From Kistimonas sp964291485 (GTDB taxonomy: Bacteria; Pseudomonadota; Gammaproteobacteria; Pseudomonadales; Endozoicomonadaceae), in the NCBI GenBank assembly GCA_964291485.2, contig OZ220224.1, positions 1,550,001 through 1,614,000 of the forward strand: DNA of 64,000 nt, given 5' to 3'. Positions 41,512-51,264 of this stretch are shown here, one piece after another. Position 1 is the first letter of the stretch. Every line of letters starts with the position of its first letter. Under the pieces are notes generated by a model. That model worked only from the letters and a program-made list of their open reading frames with translations. It was not told the origin of the DNA and ran no database searches. The position numbers were made by a program, and so were the translations under genes.

Positions 41512-44316
41512 TCAGGCGTAATCGGGTTTTTTCGTGCTGACAGTGCGCCATTGCTGCAGTCGGTCGATTTCTGCCAGCAGGCGTTTGATGGCCTGCTCAA
41601 GAGACTCCTCGGTGACGTCATTGCTGTTTTGCTTGAGAAGGGACTCCGCTTCCAGGCAGGTTTCCTGCAGCAGGGGGACGCCACAGTAACGGGTGGCGCC
41701 ATGCAGCTTATGGACAATTTCCAGCAGCTGATCAAGGTTGTGATCCTGCCAGAGATCAATGATGGCGTTACGATCATCAGGCAGTTCATCCAGCAGCATG
41801 GTTAACAACTCATCCGCCAGCTCTTTTTTGCCGCCGGCAAGATGCAGTCCCTGTGATTGATCCACTACTGGAATGCCATTTTTGCTGGTAAAGGCCGGGT
41901 GGGTGGTTTCGCCGCTTTCTTGTTGGCTGGCCAGCAGGCGAAGACCCGTCCATTTCTGAATCACGTGGCGCAGCTGGGATTCGCTGATCGGTTTACTCAG
42001 GTAGTCATCCATCCCCGCCAGTAGCAATTGTTTCTTTTCTTCAGCCAGGGCATGAGCCGTCAGGGCGATGATTGGCATACGGCTTTCGGAGACTTCCTGT
42101 TCCCGCAGTCGGCGCGTGGTTTCCATGCCGTCCATGACGGGCATCTGAACATCCATAAACACGAGGTCAAAATGGCGGTTGCGTGCAACATCAATTGCCG
42201 CCTGCCCGTTATTGACGGCGGTGGTTTCTACACCCAGATCGTCCAGCAAGGCGCAAAGGAGCTTCAGGTTTGCCTCGTTGTCATCAACCGCCAGAATATG
42301 GGGTTGTCTTGGCAGGCTCTGCTTGATCTGGATTTGCTCTTCTGAGGGCAGATGCGGTTCCAGTCGGCTGCTGAGGGCATGCATAATCGCTCGGGACAAG
42401 CGGTTACGACAGGGGGGTTTGGCCAGTGTCAGTACCGTATGAGAGGATTTTGCGGCCATGGTACTGATGCTGTCCAGGTAACCTGTCATGGCGGTGACCA
42501 AGAAGAGAGTGTCGTCCGGTGTCTGGTTGATTAACTGGAAAATCCGGCCACTGTCGAGACTGGCGGGGTCGTGACCAATCACGACGAGATCAAAAATTTC
42601 CCGGTCCTGTTCTGTCAGGGCTTCTTCAAAGTGCGCCAGTTGGTCACAGCCGCGCACCATCATGTCAAATTCTTCCAGCAGCTGCTCGAACGCATAGCGT
42701 GTGTAGCGGCGTGGCTCAAACAGCAAGACCTTCTTGCCAGGCAGTCGACAGTTGAGTTGGCTCAGTTGGCCTTCTGCCGCAAAGGGCGCCTTGAAGGTAA
42801 ACCAGAAGGTGCTGCCTTCCCCGATATGGCTTTCCAGGCCGATATCCCCCTGCATCTGTTCGACCAGGTTTTTGCAGATCACCAGCCCGAGACCGGTACC
42901 GCCGATTTTGCGGGTACGGGAGTTGTCGACCTGTGAAAAGGCCTGGAACAGGTGTTTCTGCTGGGTTTCCGAGATGCCGACACCGGTGTCAGTCACGCTG
43001 ATTTTCAGGATGGCATGCCCGTCTTCCTGTTGATCAAGCATGACACGTACGACAACAGCGCCGTCACTGGTGAACTTGATGGCGTTATTGACCAGGTTGG
43101 TCAATACCTGTCGGAGACGGAGTGGGTCGCCAATGATGTCCAGCGGTACATCCCGGTAGATCAGACAAGCGATTTCCAGTGATTTGTCGTGGGCTGTGGG
43201 CGCTGCGATGGTGAGCACTTCATCCACCAATTCCCGCAGATTCAGTGGAGTGCTTTCCAGTACCAGTTTGCCCGCCTCTATTTTGGAAAAGTCGAGGATG
43301 TCATTGATCATCGCCAGCAGACCTTCTGCTGAGTTCTGCAGGGTGGTCAGGTATTCGCGCTGGGTTTCGTTCAGGTTCGATTTCAGTAGCAGGTTGGTGA
43401 AGCCAATAATCCCGTTTAGCGGCGTCCGAATCTCGTGACTCATATTGGCCAGGAATTCCGATTTGACCCGGCTTCCTTCCTGGGCCCGTTTTCTGGCCAT
43501 GTCCAGTTCAGCGTTTTTGACCTCCAGGGTTTCCATGGTTTCGTGCAGGTCTTCAGTCGCCTGGTCGATGGTCTGCTGCATTTCCTGGTAAGCATCCTGG
43601 AGTGAGTTCACCATCTGATTGATACCATTTTCCAGCTGCGCCAATTCCGCCCCTGCCCCGGTTTGAATGCGGGTATCCAGTTTGCCGCGGCTGATGGCTG
43701 AGACTGCATCGCTGATTTGCTGGATAGGACGGGTAATACTGCCGGCCAGTCGCAGGCCTGCAATGATAGTGAGTAGGAGTGAACTCAGTAAAAGCAGGCT
43801 ACTGAGGAGGATCAACTGGTACTGGTGAATTTCGGTGCTGTCACGGGAGAAGCGAATTTGTAGCCAGCCTGTGGGTTTTCCCTGTGGCGTCAGGCTGATC
43901 GCTTGCAGATTGCTGTTTGTATAAATCGGAGTGATAACGCATAGCCCTTTATTCAGGCGTGTGAGCAGGCTGGTTTCTGGTAATGAATTCAGCGTTTTTT
44001 GTCGTGTGAAACGGGAACCGGAATGTATGATTTCCTGCCCGGTGTTATCGTAGATACTGACGGAACGGATGTCCTGTCGACTCAGTGACGTATCAGCGAG
44101 GCTCTGTAATAAATCATTGTCGTTTGTCAGAAGCGCATGCCCATTAAGCAGGCTGAGTTGTTCGGCTGTGCGGATAGCCTCTTGCTCAAGGCGCTGGTTG
44201 ATGTCATTCAGGTAAAGCCAGGTCAGTCCGAATCCCAGCAGGATGGCGGCGGCCAGACCGGGGAGCAGGGCAAGCAACAGAACACGATGCTTGATGCTGG
44301 TCAGTTTCTTTTTCAT
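41512..44316 (-). CDS. barA: hybrid sensor histidine kinase BarA/GacS
   Basis: Taken from ATG 44316 (MKKKLTSIKHRV) the kinase has 934 residues; a start 27 codons earlier is possible. In order: membrane helix 11-35, periplasmic sensor domain, helix 166-190, HAMP, coiled coil, HisKA with phospho-acceptor His294 (MSHEIRTPLNG), HATPase (TDTGVGIS, GGTGLGLVICK), a degenerate receiver, a canonical receiver (LVFMDVQMPVMDG) and a C-terminal Hpt domain (VHKLHGATRYCG). This is the BarA/GacS phosphorelay that controls Csr/Rsm small RNAs through UvrY/GacA. Linkage to cysM-rlmD-relA supports this identity. Confidence 0.93.
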   Translation of the reverse strand: MKKKLTSIKHRVLLLALLPGLAAAILLGFGLTWLYLNDINQRLEQEAIRTAEQLSLLNGHALLTNDNDLLQSLADTSLSRQDIRSVSIYDNTGQEIIHSGSRFTRQKTLNSLPETSLLTRLNKGLCVITPIYTNSNLQAISLTPQGKPTGWLQIRFSRDSTEIHQYQLILLSSLLLLSSLLLTIIAGLRLAGSITRPIQQISDAVSAISRGKLDTRIQTGAGAELAQLENGINQMVNSLQDAYQEMQQTIDQATEDLHETMETLEVKNAELDMARKRAQEGSRVKSEFLANMSHEIRTPLNGIIGFTNLLLKSNLNETQREYLTTLQNSAEGLLAMINDILDFSKIEAGKLVLESTPLNLRELVDEVLTIAAPTAHDKSLEIACLIYRDVPLDIIGDPLRLRQVLTNLVNNAIKFTSDGAVVVRVMLDQQEDGHAILKISVTDTGVGISETQQKHLFQAFSQVDNSRTRKIGGTGLGLVICKNLVEQMQGDIGLESHIGEGSTFWFTFKAPFAAEGQLSQLNCRLPGKKVLLFEPRRYTRYAFEQLLEEFDMMVRGCDQLAHFEEALTEQDREIFDLVVIGHDPASLDSGRIFQLINQTPDDTLFLVTAMTGYLDSISTMAAKSSHTVLTLAKPPCRNRLSRAIMHALSSRLEPHLPSEEQIQIKQSLPRQPHILAVDDNEANLKLLCALLDDLGVETTAVNNGQAAIDVARNRHFDLVFMDVQMPVMDGMETTRRLREQEVSESRMPIIALTAHALAEEKKQLLLAGMDDYLSKPISESQLRHVIQKWTGLRLLASQQESGETTHPAFTSKNGIPVVDQSQGLHLAGGKKELADELLTMLLDELPDDRNAIIDLWQDHNLDQLLEIVHKLHGATRYCGVPLLQETCLEAESLLKQNSNDVTEESLEQAIKRLLAEIDRLQQWRTVSTKKPDYA

Positions 44317-44571
44317 GTTCTTATCAAACTGGCTGAGTCGTGTTGTTATTGATTTTTTCTGGCCGCGTATCGCGGTCATGCTCAAGCATTGTCGCATAAA
44401 ACGGCGAGCATTTTGTGTGTTTCTGTTACCCGTTGATACCGTTTTCTTGTGCTGGAGGAAAAGCTTTAAACACGGGGATCAAAACCGTTAAGATGCAGCC
44501 CGGTTCATCGTGTCAATGGCAGCAGTAAGCAATAAAAATGGTTGCTGTTGCCGAACGTTGCAGGAGCATTT

Positions 44572-45942
44572 ATGGCCGTCGCTGAAGTGAGTTCCAAACA
44601 GGCATTTTTCGACAGGAAACGTTTAATCTTCCTTGCTGACTGCATACTGTTTACCGTGTTGCTCAATACCCTGCCTTTTGAACAGAATGTGGTGACCGGC
44701 CTGAGCATCCTCGCTTTTGTTGCCATTCTCTGGCTCACCGAAGCGGTGCATGTCTCTATCACAGCCATACTGGTGCCGGTGCTGGCCGTCGCGTTCGGGG
44801 TGTTCGAAACGCCCCAGGCCTTGAGTAGTTTTGCCAATCCCATCATCTTCCTCTTCCTGGGTGGTTTTGCGCTGGCTGCAGCGCTACATAAACAGAAACT
44901 GGATCAGTTGATTGCTGACAAGGTGTTGATACTGGCCCGGGGACGTATGTCTGTCGCCGTGCTCATGCTGTTTGCGGTCACGGCCGGGCTCTCCATGTGG
45001 ATCAGTAATACGGCCACTGCGGCGATGATGCTTCCGCTGGTCATGGGTGTATTGGCAAAAGTGGATACCGAAAATGAGCGCAATACGCTGGTCTTTGTAT
45101 TACTGGGGATTGCGTACTGCGCCAGCATCGGCGGTATTGCCACGATTGTCGGCAGCCCGCCCAATGCCATTGCGGCGGCTGAAGTCGGCATTGGGTTCAC
45201 CGAATGGATGGCATTTGGCTTGCCAGTGACACTGGTGCTCCTGCCGGTGGCCGTAGGTGTTCTTTATCTGCTGCTCAAGCCAAATCTGAATCATACCTTT
45301 GAGTTGGATCACAAGGTGATCGAGTGGAATCGCCAACGGCTGATGACTCTGGCCATATTCGCCCTGACGGTCACCCTTTGGATATTCAGTAAACCGATCA
45401 ACGCCTGGCTGGGTGGTTTCAGCAAGTTTGATACGCTGGTGGCTTTGCTGGCGATTGTTTTACTGGGTGTGTCGCGCGTTGTTGAATGGAAAGATATTGA
45501 TAAATCGACCGAGTGGGGCGTTTTGATTCTCTTTGGTGGTGGCATCTGCCTGAGTAATGTTCTGAAGGCGACCGGTACCAGTGTCTTCCTGGCTCATGAA
45601 ATTGGCGGTTTTCTGGAGCAGGCAGGACTACTGATGACGCTGCTGACAGTCGCGGTCTTTGTCGTGTTTCTTACTGAGTTTGCCAGTAATACCGCCAGCG
45701 CTGCTCTGCTGGTGCCGGTGTTTGCGACCATAGCCGAAGCCCTGGGTATTTCTCCGTTAATTCTGTCGGTATTGATTGCCATAGCAGCATCCTGCGCCTT
45801 CATGCTGCCGGTGGCGACGCCGCCCAATGCAATTGTGTTCAGTTCAGGCCATATCAAGCAGCGAGAAATGATGCGGGCGGGTGTTTATCTCAACCTGGTG
45901 TGCATTGTTATACTGACCGCTTTTGCCTGGCTGGTCTGGTAA
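44572..45942 (+). CDS. SLC13/DASS-type sodium-coupled anion transporter
   Basis: ATG 44572 has CAGGAG at 44561-44566 and gives 456 residues. The inner-membrane protein has about 11-12 hydrophobic segments. Both halves carry the DASS signatures: SNTATAAMMLP with GSPPNAIAA, and ASNTASAALLVPV with ATPPNAIVF. These form the two substrate and Na+ sites. Family members take up di- or tricarboxylates or sulfate, and the substrate here is not clear. Proximity to cysM could hint at sulfur, but weakly. It sits between barA and cysM, transcribed away from barA. Confidence 0.9.
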   Translation: MAVAEVSSKQAFFDRKRLIFLADCILFTVLLNTLPFEQNVVTGLSILAFVAILWLTEAVHVSITAILVPVLAVAFGVFETPQALSSFANPIIFLFLGGFALAAALHKQKLDQLIADKVLILARGRMSVAVLMLFAVTAGLSMWISNTATAAMMLPLVMGVLAKVDTENERNTLVFVLLGIAYCASIGGIATIVGSPPNAIAAAEVGIGFTEWMAFGLPVTLVLLPVAVGVLYLLLKPNLNHTFELDHKVIEWNRQRLMTLAIFALTVTLWIFSKPINAWLGGFSKFDTLVALLAIVLLGVSRVVEWKDIDKSTEWGVLILFGGGICLSNVLKATGTSVFLAHEIGGFLEQAGLLMTLLTVAVFVVFLTEFASNTASAALLVPVFATIAEALGISPLILSVLIAIAASCAFMLPVATPPNAIVFSSGHIKQREMMRAGVYLNLVCIVILTAFAWLVW

Positions 45943-46031
45943 GCGATAAAGCAGATATATAATCTGCCTGCGAAGGTGGGGAAGTGGCAGTGTGATGCCA
46001 TGGTTTTGGAGTGAGAGTGAAACGGACGCGT

Positions 46032-46931
46032 ATGGATTATCCAACAATTGAAGACCTGGTCGGTGAGACGCCGCTGATTAGGTTGCAGCGAATGCCTGCG
46101 TCAGGGCGCAATACTGTATTGGTCAAGCTGGAAGGCAATAATCCGGCGGGTTCTGTGAAAGACCGTCCGGCACTCTCTATGATTCAGGAGGCCGAGCGGC
46201 GTGGCGATATACGTCCCGGCGATACCCTGATTGAGGCGACCAGCGGTAATACCGGCATTGCACTGGCAATGGTGGCCGCCATGAAAGGTTATCAGATGGT
46301 ATTGATCATGCCGGACCACATGAGCGAAGAGCGCAAGGCAGCCATGAGCGCCTACGGGGCGGAGTTGATCGAGGTCTCAAAAGCGCAGGGCATGGAAGGC
46401 GCCCGTGATCTTGCCCTGAAAATGCAGTCAGAAGGACAGGGGCGCGTGCTGGATCAGTTCAATAATGCAGACAATCCCCTTGCGCATTACCGGGGAACCG
46501 GCCCCGAACTCTGGCGTCAGACCGGCGGAGAAATTACCCACTTCATCAGTTCCATGGGAACGACGGGGACGATCATGGGAACGTCGGCTTATCTCAAGGA
46601 AGTGAATCCTTCCATAGAGATTATTGGCTTGCAGCCAGCGGAAAATGCGTCGATTCCCGGCATACGACGTTGGCCGGAAGCCTATCGTCCCGGCATTTTT
46701 GATGCCCGTCATGTGGATCAGGTGATGGATATTGGTCAGCAGGAGGCCGAAGTGGCCATGCGTCGGATGGCCCGGGAAGAGGGTATCTTTTGTGGCGTCT
46801 CGTCCGGTGGTGCCGTTGCGGCTGCGTTGAAGGTGGATCAGGTGGTGGCTGGCGCGACCATTGTCGCCATCATCTGTGACCGGGGCGACCGCTATCTTTC
46901 AACCGGTGTTTTTAGCGGGAATGGCGTATAA
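46032..46931 (+). CDS. cysM: cysteine synthase B
   Basis: The start is ATG 46032 (MDYPTIEDLVGETPLIRLQRM), matching pseudomonad CysM. In-frame GTGs at 46011 and 46017 are alternatives. The 299 residues contain the PLP Lys in NPAGSVKDRP, the substrate loop TSGNTGIALAM and the phosphate-binding SSMGTTGTIMG. The shorter GNNPAGSVKDRP and Arg/Cys residues of the later segments (GIRRWP, EEGIFCGVSSGG) mark the B isozyme, which can use thiosulfate. A small hairpin (46920-46938) overlaps its stop codon. Confidence 0.95.
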   Translation: MDYPTIEDLVGETPLIRLQRMPASGRNTVLVKLEGNNPAGSVKDRPALSMIQEAERRGDIRPGDTLIEATSGNTGIALAMVAAMKGYQMVLIMPDHMSEERKAAMSAYGAELIEVSKAQGMEGARDLALKMQSEGQGRVLDQFNNADNPLAHYRGTGPELWRQTGGEITHFISSMGTTGTIMGTSAYLKEVNPSIEIIGLQPAENASIPGIRRWPEAYRPGIFDARHVDQVMDIGQQEAEVAMRRMAREEGIFCGVSSGGAVAAALKVDQVVAGATIVAIICDRGDRYLSTGVFSGNGV

Positions 46932-47178
46932 CGCCATTCAGTCTGTTGGGTAGTCAATACCCGCTAAAGAAAATCCGCCTATGAAAAAACGCTTACTATT
47001 CGTTTAAGTACCCAGTCATAAATAATCTCATATTTTATCGCCTACAGCCTTCATGGCGTGGGCTGATTTGTTGAGAAAGCTTAGGTTCGGGTGCTTATCA
47101 ATTCTGATTCATAGAACGGTAGTTTGCCGTACCTCTCCTATCACTTCATGACCAAAGTGGTGTATTGGTGAACGGATG

Positions 47179-50100
47179 TCACTTTGTGTTGCAGTCAGCA
47201 ATGGGCACAGCTTTCACGCCGTCGGGCAGATGGATGCCAATGCCGCAAATCACTTCTATCGTTTTACCTTCAAACGCGGATGACAGCATGGATGAAGCTG
47301 AGCTTTGCGACACTGTAATTTTGTCATCCCCTTCATTACCCGTGTTAGTTTCCGTCGTCTCTGCTACTGCGACCAGCGCGGCATCCTCAGGTGCGGCTTC
47401 GCCGGTGGCGTCAGTCAATGCCGAACGAATAGCGGCAGCATAGGAAGCCTGCCCGTATTCGGTCTGAACCGGCTCGCTGATGGTTCCTGTCCCCGTCACC
47501 GGGTTCGGAGATGGCCGGTAGCCGCGGACCACGAAGTTGCCATTGGTTGTATCCGTGGTATCAAAACTGACGTTGTTGACGGTTACAGCTCGATCACCGA
47601 TTTCGGCGGTGTCATAAACGGCAGAGTAGCCACTGGCACTGGTGTTCGGGGTCCAGGCCGTATTGTCACCATCCACAGAGGTAGAGCTGCCATAGTCATA
47701 GTGGTTGGCTAAGGGACTGGCAGTGACAAGCCCATCATAGGTTTTATCCACGCCTGAGACGGTAGCCGACACGGTGGGCGCACTGCGATAGTAGAGATTG
47801 CGAGTGCCGGCAATGGCGCCTGAAAGATCCCCGTATCCGGCGTTGTAGGTTTTGTACTGGGTAGTGCCGGTGGCGCCATTGAGCTGGCTGACCAGGTTGG
47901 CGGTATCCGGATTGCCGGAAAACAGGGTAACGGTGCCACTGGTGGCTGTGGTAACGGAACTGCTCAGGGTTAGATCACCGCCACTGGTATCACCGGCCAG
48001 GTTATTAACCCCTGCTCCTATACTAATTGCGCTACTGGCCCCCGATAAATTAATCGTGCGGTCTACGGTAAAGCCTCCACCGATTCGAGCAGTTAAATGA
48101 CCGGTACCGGTAATGCCTGCCGCGTTGCTGGCCAGTGCGCCAAGCGCTACAGTATCCGAGCGATCGAAGATTAAGGTGCCATTATTGGTAATAACACCAC
48201 TGCCTAATGTGCCGCTGGTTCCTCCAATGCCGACTTGCACTGTACCGTCATTAATAGCGGTGTTACCTGAGTAGCTATTATTGTTGGTAAGCACTAAAGT
48301 GCCCGCGCCTTCTTTAGTTAAAAATGAAGGTAAAATTGTGCCACCTGCAACAAAGCGATCTTGTAATGGGGCTGCAATGGACAGGGTTTTGTCAGCATCA
48401 ATTGTGAATGTGGTACCTGCAGCGGTTTGACCACCCAGTCGAATATCGGCATCAACACCACTGGCGGTAATCGAAGAATCATCCGTTACGTTTACCGGTC
48501 CATTTAATGAATAAGAAAGAAAAGTAGCTACACCTCCGATGGCTTCCAGGTTGCCTCCATTAAGTGTGAGGGGGCCAAGCGGGCTGTAGGTATTGTTGTT
48601 CCTGAGAATTCCTCCTTGATTAATGACTACTGGTGCCACAACATTTGTTGCGTGGTCACCAAAGACATCATGCTGTGCAAATTCAACGATGCCACCATTA
48701 TTGATGGTAAGGGTATTCGTTGCGCTGTTCGCCAGGGCAGGAGTGCCTGGATTAAGGTTTGTGATTCTAAATATGCCTGCATTGACAGTGGTTCCCCCGG
48801 TATATGAGCTGTCTTCCGCTAATGTCAGGGTTCCGCTGCCGTTTTTGATAACGCTACCTGCGCCTGAAATAACCCCTGACAGGGTTTGATCTGCAGATGA
48901 CCCATATTCAAAAGTGGCTCCGCTGGCAATACTGATTGTACTGGTATATGTGCCGGAAGGCTGACCATTTGATGTCAAGTTACCCGTACCACCAATAGCA
49001 AGCGTACCGCCGGAGATAGTAATATTCTGTGGGCCATGAGCTGTTCCAGAGCGAGTAAGGGATAGCGTTCCGGTGCCGACCTTGGTAAAAGAGGTTGCCC
49101 CAAAATTTCCGAGCCCACCGCTAAAAGTGGTATTTTCATTTAAATCGCCAACAATAACCGGCATGGAGGTGTAGCCTCCTCCTGCATAGATTGAACCAGA
49201 GCCAGACAGGCTGCCCAGTGTTAAGGTAACGCCACTATTTGAGTGAAGGCTCATAGTACCTTCTACAATCCAGTGGGCTGCACCACTGGTGGCGCTATTA
49301 TTATCTGCCCTGAAGCGGGCTCCAGAGTCAATGGTGGCTGTTCCCGTAAACCCGGTCCAATTTCCGTTTATAGCCGCATGTTCTCCCGATAAAATAAAAT
49401 TACCACTACCTGAGACATTGTTTGCAAGCGTCGGTGAAGAAAAATAAGTACCGGAAAGGAAATGTCTGAGGGTCCCATTACTGTTAATAGTAACCGCACC
49501 CGAGCCAATCGTTCCGGTGGAGCCCCCCGTGCCGATCTGAAGTACTCCTGCATTAACAGTGGTAGTACCTGTATAGGTGTTATTCCCCGTTAAAATCGCT
49601 GTTCCGGAGCCCTCTTTAGTCAGTCCACCAGAACCACTAATCACGCCTGTTACGGTTCCGTCACCACTCTGGTTAAGTACCAAGCCGCCATTAATGCTGT
49701 AACTGCCGCCTAGGTTTATGGTGCCAGCGCCAGTAGTTGTGGTCAGGGTCAGGGCACCGCCGGAACCGGTGGTCACATTGACTCCGGCACCATCATCGGT
49801 AATGGTGTCGGCGATCAGGTTCACCCCGGTGCTACCCAGTTCTGTAATCAACTGGCCATCGGTAATATTGCCGCCACTGCTGTTGACCGTGCCGCTGTTA
49901 TCGCCTCCGGTGCCATCGGTAATATTGATGTTGGTCGGATCCAGCCAGAGTGTGCCCCAGTTGCCATTAGGCGCACGGGTATCTGTTGCTTCTGCAGCCT
50001 GATAGTTAAGCTGCTCTTTGCCGGAAACCTCCACGGTGCCGCCATCCCCGGTCTGGCTGCCTCCCCTGGAGGTGATGCCACCATAAAAGTCCGTCTGCTG

Positions 50101-51189
50101 ATCGGACCAGAGCACGACCAGACCGCCGTTGCCGTTCTCCGTGGCCGAGGCATCAATCCTCACGGCTTCACCGGCAGACAAGGTTTGCGCATGGGGTAGT
50201 TCGCCCTGGCCCTGAAACTCCCCGCCCACCAGAACAGTGCCGCCGCCGTTGTGGCCCCGGGCATCCAAACGAGTGTTGCCAGCCAGCGTGATCTGCTGGC
50301 CGGTGAGGGTGATGTCACCGCCTGTTTCGCCCGCCGCCAGACCGCGGGTATCAATCTGCAGGTTGTCGGCCACAACAGCACCATTGCCGCCATCAATGAT
50401 AATGCGTCCGTTTTGCTCGCGGATGGATTGTGCGCGAACCACGCCTTCCAGGTTGATAGCGCTGGTTTGCAGCATCTCGCGTCCACGGGTGGTGAGCACC
50501 ACCTGGCCGCCATCTGCCGCAATCAGTCCCTGCTGGTCGATCAGTGCCTGCAGTTGATCGCCGTTAACGGTAACCTGCAGTTTGCCGCCAGCGTCGAGGT
50601 TAAGGTTTATATGTTCGCCGGCTGCCAGGATGGCTGAGCCTTCCGGAGCATGGATGCTGCCCTGGTTTTTCACCGTATTGCCTGCCAGGACAATAAAGCC
50701 GCCATCGACCGCCTTCAGGTTGCCCTGGTTGACCACCTCGCCGCCACTGGCGATATCGCGCATTCGATAGCTGCCGGCAGCAAAGTCGGCATCGGTAATG
50801 TTTTTGGTGGTGGCCAGCAGTCCGCCCACATTGACCTCTGCGGTTTCACCGAACAATACCCCGTTGGGATTGATCAGAAAAACCCGGCCGTTGGCCTGGA
50901 GATTGCCGTAGATTTCTGACCGGCTGCCCCCCAGAACGCGGTTCAGTGCAATGGACGAGGAGGAAGGTTGTTCGAAGATAACGCTGTTACCAGCGCCAAT
51001 ATTGAAACTCTGCCAATTGATACCCAGCTTGTGGGTATTCTGCTGGACCGTCATCACTGAACCGTTCGTGTGAATGTTGGCCGTTCCGGTGGTGACACTA
51101 CCGCCTGAAGGCAGGGGCGAGGCCTGAGACAGATTGATGGTATGGACGGCTAGCGCCACGATGGTCAGGCGATAGCAAAAAGCATGCAT
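47179..51189 (-). CDS. TpsA family filamentous adhesin (two-partner secretion)
   Basis: The 1336-residue exoprotein has a signal peptide (cleavage near residue 23), a TPS secretion domain (about 25-270) with the hallmark NPNG motif (107-110, NPNGVLFGETAEVNVGGLLATT), and the LDPTNI motif near 417. A long Gly/Thr/Ser/Asn-rich beta-helix follows. From about residue 515 it carries several autotransporter-associated beta-strand repeats (GSGTAILTGNNTYTGTTTVNAG and similar). A YDG-like segment (VSGVDKTYDGLVTA) comes near the end, and a Cys pair (Cys1315, Cys1333) closes the protein. It would be exported by the TpsB encoded just upstream and act as adhesin, matrix or inhibitor. No toxin domain is seen. 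Confidence 0.9.
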   Translation of the reverse strand: MHAFCYRLTIVALAVHTINLSQASPLPSGGSVTTGTANIHTNGSVMTVQQNTHKLGINWQSFNIGAGNSVIFEQPSSSSIALNRVLGGSRSEIYGNLQANGRVFLINPNGVLFGETAEVNVGGLLATTKNITDADFAAGSYRMRDIASGGEVVNQGNLKAVDGGFIVLAGNTVKNQGSIHAPEGSAILAAGEHINLNLDAGGKLQVTVNGDQLQALIDQQGLIAADGGQVVLTTRGREMLQTSAINLEGVVRAQSIREQNGRIIIDGGNGAVVADNLQIDTRGLAAGETGGDITLTGQQITLAGNTRLDARGHNGGGTVLVGGEFQGQGELPHAQTLSAGEAVRIDASATENGNGGLVVLWSDQQTDFYGGITSRGGSQTGDGGTVEVSGKEQLNYQAAEATDTRAPNGNWGTLWLDPTNINITDGTGGDNSGTVNSSGGNITDGQLITELGSTGVNLIADTITDDGAGVNVTTGSGGALTLTTTTGAGTINLGGSYSINGGLVLNQSGDGTVTGVISGSGGLTKEGSGTAILTGNNTYTGTTTVNAGVLQIGTGGSTGTIGSGAVTINSNGTLRHFLSGTYFSSPTLANNVSGSGNFILSGEHAAINGNWTGFTGTATIDSGARFRADNNSATSGAAHWIVEGTMSLHSNSGVTLTLGSLSGSGSIYAGGGYTSMPVIVGDLNENTTFSGGLGNFGATSFTKVGTGTLSLTRSGTAHGPQNITISGGTLAIGGTGNLTSNGQPSGTYTSTISIASGATFEYGSSADQTLSGVISGAGSVIKNGSGTLTLAEDSSYTGGTTVNAGIFRITNLNPGTPALANSATNTLTINNGGIVEFAQHDVFGDHATNVVAPVVINQGGILRNNNTYSPLGPLTLNGGNLEAIGGVATFLSYSLNGPVNVTDDSSITASGVDADIRLGGQTAAGTTFTIDADKTLSIAAPLQDRFVAGGTILPSFLTKEGAGTLVLTNNNSYSGNTAINDGTVQVGIGGTSGTLGSGVITNNGTLIFDRSDTVALGALASNAAGITGTGHLTARIGGGFTVDRTINLSGASSAISIGAGVNNLAGDTSGGDLTLSSSVTTATSGTVTLFSGNPDTANLVSQLNGATGTTQYKTYNAGYGDLSGAIAGTRNLYYRSAPTVSATVSGVDKTYDGLVTASPLANHYDYGSSTSVDGDNTAWTPNTSASGYSAVYDTAEIGDRAVTVNNVSFDTTDTTNGNFVVRGYRPSPNPVTGTGTISEPVQTEYGQASYAAAIRSALTDATGEAAPEDAALVAVAETTETNTGNEGDDKITVSQSSASSMLSSAFEGKTIEVICGIGIHLPDGVKAVPIADCNTK

Positions 51190-51264
51190 GGATACGGTCC
51201 CTGTCGATAATGCTGTTCTGTTGATCCTTCATTGATTCAGTATGGTTGCTTTCAACGGTGTTGG

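Noticed and set aside
47179..51189. Contact-dependent inhibition (CdiA) toxin
   Set aside because: The protein is short for CdiA, has no VENN-type boundary or toxin domain, and there is no small immunity gene downstream.
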